A model generated the notes under the pieces. The model had not been told where the DNA came from. It made no database searches and worked only from the letters and a program-made list of their open reading frames with translations. A program made the translations under genes and the position numbers. 6,257 nucleotides of DNA from Noviherbaspirillum_A sp963522035 (lineage in GTDB: Bacteria > Pseudomonadota > Gammaproteobacteria > Burkholderiales > Burkholderiaceae_D): positions 1 to 6,257 of the forward strand of contig CAUQYP010000272.1 in assembly GCA_963522035.1 (NCBI GenBank), read 5' to 3'. Every line of letters starts with the position of its first letter. The stretch's first letter is position 1. Shown in pieces: positions 1-6,257 of the stretch.

Positions 1-70
1 TTTATCCGTTTCAGTCCCTGGCGGCGCGTCGCCGTCTAACGGGGATCCACGTCAAGAGCAGCGTCAAAAG

Positions 71-209
71 CAACGGCAACGGCAACTGCAACTGCAACTG
101 CAACTGCAACTGCAACTGCAACTGCAACTGCAACTGTCGCTGCGCGGGGCTTAATGCAACGGCAACTGCCGCTGCGCGGGCAACAGCAACAGCAACTGTC
201 GCTGCGCGT
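71..209 (+). repeat. Left hexamer/12-mer repeat array
   Basis: The stretch begins with two CAACGG units (71-82) and nine perfect CAACTG units (83-136). Three copies of a 12-bp core follow, GTCGCTGCGCGG or a one-base variant, at 136-147, 168-179 (T to C at the third base) and 198-209 (last base T). More CAACNG hexamers separate the cores. Core spacing is 32 and 30 bp; the first gap is interrupted by a GGGCTTAAT segment. The reverse complement of the same family lies at the other end of the window. Nothing here looks like an insertion sequence or CRISPR. All frames stay open through the hexamers, so ORFs here are repeat artefacts. Function unknown; it lies downstream of the activator gene. Confidence 0.9.
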
Positions 210-212
210 AAC

Positions 213-226
213 AAGCAATATTGCTT
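213..226. other. 14-bp perfect AT-rich palindrome
   Basis: AAGCAATATTGCTT reads the same on both strands. It sits between the last 12-bp core of the left array and the stop codon of the activator gene. Two weaker inverted repeats lie between it and the stop: GCTGG/CCAGC (235-249) and CTAGA/TCTAG (249-264, overlapping the stop). None is followed by a T-run in the direction of transcription, so I do not call a terminator. It could be a protein-binding site or a weak RNA hairpin. Confidence 0.55.
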
Positions 227-260
227 AAAGGCCGGCTGGGCAAGCCAGCTAGAAACTTCT

Positions 261-1546
<1,286 letters not shown>

Positions 1547-1550
<4 letters not shown>

Positions 1551-4500
1551 TGCGCGCTCAACTGTTTCTGCACCAGCTGGTAATACATGCCGCGGCGCTC
1601 GACCAGTTCCTCGTGCCTGCCCTGCTCGACCACCGCGCCCTCGTACAGCACGAGGATCTTGTCGGCCCGCATGATGGTGCTGAGCCGGTGCGCGATGATG
1701 ACCGCGGTGCGCCCTTTCAAAATCTCGTTCATGTTGCCGATGATGTTGCTCTCCGACTGCGTGTCCAGCGCCGATGTCGCCTCGTCGAACACCAGCAGCC
1801 GCGGGTCGTGGTACAGCGCGCGGGCGATGCACAGCCGCTGCACCTGGCCGCCCGACAGCCCCATGCCGCGTTCGCCCACCACCTGCTCGTAGCCCAGCGG
1901 CAGCTTGGCGATGAACGCGTGGGCGTCGGCCATCTTCGCCACTTCCTCGATGCGCCGGCGGTCCATGCTGTCGTCGCCGCTGGCGATGTTGGAGGCGATG
2001 GTGCCGGAGAACAGCAGGTTGCTCTGCATGACATAGCCGACCTGCGCCCGGTAGTAGTCCTTGTCGATCACGCCCATCTCGTAGCCGTCGACCATGATTT
2101 TGCCTTCGCTGGGCGGATAGAAACCGACCAGCAGCTTGGCCAGCGTGGTCTTGCCGGAACCGCTGCGGCCGACGATGGCGACCAGTTCGCCCGGCCGGAT
2201 GTCGAGGCTGATGTTTTCCAGCACATAGGCGGTCTCGTTGCCGCCGTAGCGGAAGTAGACGTTCTCCAGGCGCAGTTCGCCCTGCAGGTCGGGCAGCACC
2301 ACGCGCGAGGCGACGTCGCCGGGCTTCTGCTCGGGTTCGATGTCGAGCACGTCGCCCAGCCGCTCCATCGCGACGCCGGCGTCGTTGAGCAGGTTCCACA
2401 GGCCTACCAGCCCCATCAGCGGCCCCAGCACGCTGCCCATCAGCGCATTGAACGCAATAAGCTGGCCTATCGTCAGCTCCCGGCTCAGCACCAGGTTGGC
2501 GCCGACCCACAGGATGGCGATGGTGACCGCCGCGTTGAGCAGCTGGCTGGCGAGGCCGACCCAGATGTGGAAGGTCTGCGCGCGGTACTGCGTCTCCAGC
2601 GCCTTCACGTACTTCTTCTCCCACTTCAGCCGCACCGGCCGTTCCATGCCCATGCCCTTGATGGTTTCCACGCCGCCCAGCGCTTCCATCAGGAAAGCCT
2701 GGGCATCGGTCGATGTCGAGAACACCTCGCGCGCATAGGACTTGATGCGCGGCGTGGCGACCACGGTCAGGCCGACGATGGGTATGACGAAGGCGATCAG
2801 CAGCAGGGTCAGCTTGACGTTGTACATGAACATGATGGTGAAGTAGATGAACACCATCAGCAGGTTCAGCAGCGTGGTCACGGTGGATTCGGTCAGGAAC
2901 GCGCGTATGGTCTGGTTTTCCTGGAAGCGCGCCAGGATGTCGCCGGTCTTGCGCTTGGCGAAAAAGGAAAACGGCAGCGACATCGTGTGCTTGAAGAACT
3001 GCGACATCATGGTGAAGTCCATGTTGCGCACCATGAAGTTGGCGAGGTACGCGCGTATCGTCGTCATTACCTGGGTAAAGACGCTGGAGATGATCAGCCC
3101 GAGGATCAGCAGGTGCAGCAGGCTCAGGTTCTGGTGGACGATCACGCCGTCGAGGATGTTCTGGATGATCAGCGGCGGCACCACGCCCAGCATCTGTATG
3201 ACGAAGGTGGCGATGAACAGGTGCAGCAGCAGCTTCTTGTACGGCTTCAGGTAGCCGACGAAGCGTATCCACGGCGAGCGCGCCGCGCCCAGCTCGGCCT
3301 GCTCCTGGCCCGGCGTAAACACCAGGCAGGTGCCGCTCCAGCCGCGCTCGAATTCCTTCACGCTCATCTTGCGAAAGCCCAGCGCCGGGTCGGCCACCCA
3401 GACCTGCTCGGGGCTGATGCCGTACACCACCACGTAGTGATAGCCCTCCCAGTGCACGATGAAGGGCAGCTCGAAGCCCAGCAGCGAGTCATAGGTGCAC
3501 TGCATGCCGCGCGTGGAAAAGCCCAGCGTCTCGCCGACTTTCGCCAGGCTTTCCAGCGTGGCGCCCTGGGTCGTCACATTGGCCAGCTCGCGCAACTTGC
3601 CGAGGGTGATCGATATGCCGTAATGCCGGCACAGCATGGCCAGGCAGGCCGCGCCGCAATCCATCTCCTCGGCCTGCTCGACCAGCGCGAAACGCCGGAT
3701 CAGCTTCTCGTTGCCGGCGGCGCGCGACTGCAGGTCCAGCACCACGGGCCGCTTGCGGCGTTCGGCCAGCCGCTTCTGCCGGTCCAGCTCACGCTCGACG
3801 TAGCGGATGCGCTCTTCCAGCACCTCGCGCAGCTTGGGATTACGCTCCAGCACGTAATGCACGGTCTTTTCAGGAATCACCAGCAGCGTAACGTCCGTCA
3901 CGGCCACGGCCGACGCCATCTGTTCCTGCCGCAGCATGCAGGCCTTCTCGCCGAACAGCTCGCCCTGGCCCAGCGTGGCCAGTGGGTATTCGGCGCCGCC
4001 CTCGCTGCGCGCCAGCCTAACCTCGCCGCGCCGTATCACGTAGAGGCGGCGGTCCTCGCGGCTGTCCTGCTTCAATATCTCGCGCCCGGCGGCAATGCGC
4101 TTGACGCCGACGCTGCGCACCAGTTCTTCCAGCTCCGGCTTGCTGACCTTGCCGCGCAGGTCGAACAGCCTGGTGACGAAGCCGCCGGCCGAACTGATGG
4201 CGACATAGCTGCTAACGAAGTCGCGCGCGGCCATGTTGCCGGCCACCACCGGGGCAATGGCTTCCCGCGGCAGCACCAGCAGTTCGGTCTTGCCCGAAGC
4301 CCGCACCGACGACTCGTGCTGGGTTTCGCGCAACATGGCGATCTCGGCAAAGACTTCGCCGGGCTTCCTGACGCCCATGCTGATTTCCTTGCCGTTCTCC
4401 TCGGTAAAGACGCGCACCGAGCCGGACTTCACGATGAACAGTCCGGCCGCCGGTTCGCCGGCGCTGCAGACGGTGTCGCCGAATGCATAGAAGCGCGACT

Positions 4501-4606
4501 GCGCGTCAGCGGCGAGGCGTTCCAGTTCTTCCGGCGACAGCGGCGAAAGGATCTCGACCGACGCCAGGAAGCCGGACAGCGACTGCTCGGCGGACGGTGT
4601 GCTCAT
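1547..4606 (-). CDS. Peptidase-containing ABC exporter (PCAT) with two N-terminal cNMP-binding-like domains
   Basis: This 1019-aa inner-membrane exporter has four parts. Two cyclic-nucleotide-binding-like beta-roll domains lie at about 36-125 and 167-262, followed by a charged helical linker (about 259-287). A C39 peptidase spans about 305-432, with oxyanion Gln311, Cys317 in EMDCGAACL, His390 in YHYVVV and Asp406 in ADP, so it should be catalytically competent. The ABC membrane domain covers about 447-745, and the ATPase has Walker A GRSGSGKT (813-820), Q-loop Gln861, LSGGQ (917-921), Walker B LLVFDE (937-942) and His973. C39 domains of this class remove double-glycine leaders from exported peptides; the cargo here is unknown. 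Known bacteriocin-type PCATs usually lack the N-terminal regulatory pair, though cyanobacterial HetC-like exporters are broadly similar. I chose ATG 4606; an in-frame GTG at 4639 would add 11 residues and has a slightly better upstream AGG, so the start is uncertain. Confidence 0.95.
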
Positions 4607-4654
4607 GGTCTGTTCATTGCGGTGGGCCTTCCCCGCCACGCGCCGCCTGCCGCG

Positions 4655-5407
4655 CTAGCGCGCCTCGATGATATGTTCCTGCGCCCTGGCCAGCAGCCAG
4701 TCCTCGCGAAGCAGGCGTCGGATCTCGGCGGCGGTGTCCTCGTCGAGCGCCGCCGGATGCCTGCGGTTGACGGTGAAGATTTCAAAGCAGCCGCGTTCGG
4801 CCGACTGGAACGGGCCCAGCAGGTCGCCCGGCGCCGCATTGAACACCTTGGCCTCGACGTCGCTGCGCAGCGAGCCGCGCAGCACGCGCCCGATGACGCC
4901 GCCGGCCGCGCCGGTATCGGCCATCGAATGTTCGGCCGCCATGTCGGCAAAGCTGTCCGGATCGTCCGCCAGGTAAGCCATCAGTTCGCGCGCCTTGCCC
5001 TCGCTGTCCACCACGATGTGGCTGATCTCGATGGCGTCGAAGCGCGGCGAGTTGAGCTTGAAATAGTCGTCTACCTTGCGCGTGTCGCACACCGTCTGCA
5101 GGATTTTTTCCTGGTACAGCGTGTCGGTGATGAATTCCTCGAATTCATCCAGGCTGACGCCGATGGCGTCGAGGTAGCTGTTCATGTCGGCCGCCCGGTG
5201 CAGGCCGCGGACCCGGCGGAACTGGTCCGCCCGCTCCTGGATTTCCTCGGGCGGCACGGCAATGCCCTGCTGCCGCGCCGCCAGCACCGCCACCCTGTCC
5301 CTGACCAGCTGCTCCAGCAGCCCCTCGAACTGGCCGCCCAGCTTCAGCGTCCTGACAAAGTCGTCGGTGCTGACGACCTTGTCGTCGATACGCACGATCG
5401 TCGCCAT
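4655..5407 (-). CDS. Parvulin/SurA-like peptidyl-prolyl isomerase, predicted cytoplasmic
   Basis: This 250-aa protein has an all-helical SurA-N-like N-terminal region (about 1-118) followed by one parvulin-type rotamase domain (about 124-214). The domain shows the usual landmarks: ISHIVV at its first strand, DSFADMAAEHS, a GG loop followed by IGRV, and a terminal strand FEIFTVN. Such enzymes isomerise peptide bonds before proline and often act as chaperones. Periplasmic relatives (SurA, PpiD, PrsA) carry a signal peptide or anchor; this start (MATIVRIDD) has neither, so it probably works in the cytoplasm. The start is set by GGAGG five bases upstream. It is the first gene of the operon, 48 bp before the exporter start, which suggests a role with the exporter's cargo; that link is inference. 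Isomerase activity is not guaranteed, since some parvulin domains are only binding modules. Confidence 0.85.
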   Translation of the reverse strand: MATIVRIDDKVVSTDDFVRTLKLGGQFEGLLEQLVRDRVAVLAARQQGIAVPPEEIQERADQFRRVRGLHRAADMNSYLDAIGVSLDEFEEFITDTLYQEKILQTVCDTRKVDDYFKLNSPRFDAIEISHIVVDSEGKARELMAYLADDPDSFADMAAEHSMADTGAAGGVIGRVLRGSLRSDVEAKVFNAAPGDLLGPFQSAERGCFEIFTVNRRHPAALDEDTAAEIRRLLREDWLLARAQEHIIEAR

Positions 5408-5412
5408 CGCAT

Positions 5413-5417
5413 CCTCC
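5413..5417 (-). promoter_or_regulatory. Ribosome binding site of the isomerase gene
   Basis: GGAGG on the minus strand lies five bases before ATG 5407. It rules out the longer reading frame extending to 5494, whose extra residues are Ala/Arg-rich and look like translated promoter. A second ATG at 5412 is out of frame. Confidence 0.85.
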
Positions 5418-5426
5418 AATCCCGCA

Positions 5427-5467
5427 AGTCTAGGACGGGCAGCCGCGGCTTGCCTGACATGGATCAA
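5427..5467 (-). promoter_or_regulatory. Candidate FNR/Anr-type class II promoter of the export operon
   Basis: The minus strand carries TTGAT-CCAT-GTCAG (5467-5454). This fits the FNR/Anr/Dnr consensus TTGAT-N4-RTCAA at all but the last position. A -10-like TAGACT lies at 5432-5427 and matches TATAAT at four of six positions. The box centre is 31 bp from the -10 centre, the spacing expected when an FNR/CRP-family protein sits near -41.5 and replaces the -35 element. No good -35 hexamer is present, which fits activator dependence. The predicted start near 5420 would leave a leader of only about 12 bases that includes the GGAGG site. Predicted by eye; the binding protein is not identified. Confidence 0.55.
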
Positions 5468-5480
5468 TAGCGCCGCTGTA

Positions 5481-5518
5481 GCACTTGCGGCCAATAAACT
5501 GTGCGGTGACGCAAGTGC
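5481..5518. repeat. 9-bp hyphenated inverted repeat upstream of the export operon
   Basis: GCACTTGCG (5481-5489) and CGCAAGTGC (5510-5518) are perfect inverted arms separated by 20 bp. A third copy of the inner heptamer CGCAAGT lies at 5423-5429, overlapping the proposed -10. The pair is centred about 39 bp upstream of the FNR-type box. It also lies 22 bp after the stop of the DUF1269-like gene, so an RNA hairpin is possible. The large loop and absence of a T-run argue against an intrinsic terminator; a regulator-binding site seems more likely. Confidence 0.6.
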
Positions 5519-5540
5519 CGGCGGGACTTACCTTAGGCTG

Positions 5541-6056
5541 CTAGGGAAAGGTCGGTATATGCGACTCCTCTCCCCTGAACCGGCTTTCCGGATGGCGTTC
5601 GGCCATGACCTTTTCCACATGCTCCACCTGGCCTGCGGGTACGTCGACCAACAGCAGGATGCTGCCCGCCGCCAGTTCCGGGGCGAATGCCGACAAGCGG
5701 GAGTTGGGAAGCGACGCGCCCTGCATGCTGGACGCCCAGGCCCCGAAAAGCATGCCCAGCAGGGAAGCGATCACGACCACGGCCGCCTTGACCCCGGCTT
5801 GCTCGAGGTCGAAGTAGTACAGCAATCCGATGCCGGTCAGCAGGCCGAGCGCCGCACCGGCCGCCATGCCCATTTCAGCGCCGCGAACGATATCGGTTCT
5901 TTGCATCACGCCGGCTTCGGGCAGGTCGGGCGGCAGCGATGGCCCGCCTGTCATGAAGCGGATGTGCCGCGCCTCCACCCTTGCAAGCAGCAGTTCGTCC
6001 ATGGCGACGCGGGCGGCCGTGACGTCCGGCAGGACGTAATACAGACGATGTCTCAT
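5541..6056 (-). CDS. DUF1269-like small membrane protein
   Basis: This 171-aa protein has a ferredoxin-like beta-alpha start (MRHRLYYVLPDVTAARVAMDEL), then two hydrophobic, Gly/Ala-rich membrane segments (about 59-82 and 88-109), and a soluble tail with a beta-strand GSILLLVDVP and a helix (about 131-155). The layout, a soluble alpha/beta fold interrupted by a glycine-rich helical hairpin, resembles DUF1269 proteins of unknown function, often annotated as stress-related membrane proteins. The start is chosen because AAGGAG lies six bases before ATG 6056; the longer GTG form starting at 6071 would place that site inside the gene. It points toward the export operon, but the 133-bp gap contains an apparent separate promoter, so it is probably its own unit. 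No functional link to the exporter is shown. Confidence 0.85.
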   Translation of the reverse strand: MRHRLYYVLPDVTAARVAMDELLLARVEARHIRFMTGGPSLPPDLPEAGVMQRTDIVRGAEMGMAAGAALGLLTGIGLLYYFDLEQAGVKAAVVVIASLLGMLFGAWASSMQGASLPNSRLSAFAPELAAGSILLLVDVPAGQVEHVEKVMAERHPESRFRGEESHIPTFP

Positions 6057-6062
6057 GATGGT

Positions 6063-6068
6063 CTCCTT
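6063..6068 (-). promoter_or_regulatory. Ribosome binding site of the DUF1269-like gene
   Basis: AAGGAG on the minus strand, six bases before ATG 6056. It fixes that ATG over the in-frame GTG at 6071. Confidence 0.85.
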
Positions 6069-6075
6069 CACGAAA

Positions 6076-6135
6076 GGACTTCGTAAGACCAGTATAGGAA
6101 GTCCCCGGGAAAAGTCCCGGACATGATCGTCCGGG
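6076..6135. repeat. Cluster of inverted and direct repeats around the DUF1269-like gene promoter
   Basis: Three inverted repeats are packed here. GGACTTC (6076-6082) pairs with GAAGTCC (6098-6104) and flanks the -10 box. CCGGGA (6105-6110) pairs with TCCCGG (6115-6120) over the weak -35. CCCGGAC (6116-6122) pairs with GTCCGGG (6129-6135). AAGTCC also recurs directly at 6099 and 6112. These could be operator half-sites or alternative hairpins; no known regulator consensus was recognised. Confidence 0.5.
6091..6119 (-). promoter_or_regulatory. Candidate promoter of the DUF1269-like gene
   Basis: TATACT (6096-6091, minus strand) matches the sigma-70 -10 consensus at five of six bases, with a predicted start near 6084 and a leader of about 28 bases. 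The best -35 candidate, GGGACT with a 16-bp spacer, matches only three of six, so the promoter is probably weak or activator-dependent. The area is full of inverted repeats (listed separately). Confidence 0.5.
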
Positions 6136-6153
6136 GCGCACGATGCATTTGCG

Positions 6154-6257
6154 CCGCGCAGCGACTGTTGCCGTTGCCCGCGCAGCGACAGTTGCCGTTG
6201 CTGTTGCCGTTGCCCGCGCAGCGACGGTTGCAGTTGCAGTTGCTGTTGCTGTTGCTG
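6154..6257 (-). repeat. Right hexamer/12-mer repeat array, inverted relative to the left one
   Basis: On the plus strand the 12-bp core CCGCGCAGCGAC appears three times, identically, at 6154-6165, 6178-6189 and 6214-6225. Between and after the cores are 2, 4 and at least 5 hexamers of the form NGTTGC, ending at the window edge. Every segment is a multiple of 6 bp, so the array keeps strict hexamer register. It is the reverse complement of the family at 71-209. The true right end lies outside the window. Confidence 0.9.

Noticed and set aside
1..39. Possible 3' end of a plus-strand gene (…FSPWRRVAV then TAA)
   Set aside because: Only 13 codons are visible and other frames are also open. It could be a convergent neighbour ending before the left array, but there is too little to call.
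71..209. CRISPR array
   Set aside because: Units are 6 and 12 bp with no unique spacers, and no cas genes are nearby.
11..218. Small minus-strand ORFs encoding Gln-Leu, Ala-Val or Cys-rich repeats
   Set aside because: They are translations of the hexamer array, which stays open in several frames. No ribosome binding site or family resemblance supports them.
1551..3272. Minus-strand frame open upstream of the activator, suggesting a 1003-aa fused protein
   Set aside because: The extra part is an Arg/His/Pro-rich shadow of the exporter's ABC region in another frame. The ATG at 1550, overlapping the exporter stop, is the natural start.
5481..5518. Intrinsic terminator for the DUF1269-like gene
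   Set aside because: The stem is 9 bp but the loop is 20 bases and no T-run follows on the minus strand.
5468..5530. Sigma-54 (-24/-12) promoter upstream of the export operon
   Set aside because: GG and GC pairs occur, but none has the required 12-bp offset between the GG and GC dinucleotides; the spacings seen are 10 or 15.
5875..6141. 88-aa minus-strand ORF overlapping the start of the DUF1269-like gene
   Set aside because: It is an out-of-frame shadow with an Arg/His-rich product and no ribosome binding site; the AAGGAG site serves ATG 6056.

Overview
This is a GC-rich stretch (roughly two thirds G+C by eye) with four tightly packed genes, all on the minus strand. Composition, the DUF1269-like protein, an FNR/Anr-type box and a sigma-54 activator suggest a proteobacterium, most likely a betaproteobacterium of the Burkholderiales (perhaps Oxalobacteraceae). 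That placement is inference; no rRNA or other marker gene is present.

Layout, in the direction of transcription (right to left). The right edge (about 6154-6257, cut by the window end) is an array of 6-bp repeats punctuated by a 12-bp core. Next comes a promoter region dense in palindromes, then a 171-aa DUF1269-like two-helix membrane protein (6056-5541). A 133-bp intergenic region follows, holding a 9-bp inverted repeat, an FNR-type box and a matching -10 element. Then comes a three-gene operon: a parvulin-type peptidyl-prolyl isomerase with no signal peptide (5407-4655), a 1019-aa exporter (4606-1547), and a 429-aa sigma-54-dependent AAA+ activator (1550-261). The exporter's domain order is two cyclic-nucleotide-binding-like domains, a C39 peptidase, an ABC membrane domain and an ATPase. 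It overlaps the activator by ATGA. The left edge (71-209) holds a second array of the same repeat family in the opposite orientation, so the gene block is bracketed by inverted arrays.

How the genes may work together: the exporter has the architecture of a peptidase-containing ABC transporter (PCAT), which cuts leader peptides after a double glycine and exports the mature peptide. The isomerase, predicted to be cytoplasmic, could act as a folding or holding factor for the cargo. The activator could switch on sigma-54 promoters elsewhere, perhaps those of the cargo peptides. No cargo peptide, membrane-fusion protein (HlyD-like) or outer-membrane channel is in the window. The sequence supports a low-oxygen-responsive (FNR/Anr-type) promoter for the operon: box and -10 lie at class II spacing.

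The main points for follow-up are the mirrored repeat arrays, the orphan export/activator module with its degenerate cyclic-nucleotide-like domains, and the dense motif layout of the operon promoter. No tRNA, rRNA, CRISPR array, transposase or convincing intrinsic terminator was seen.
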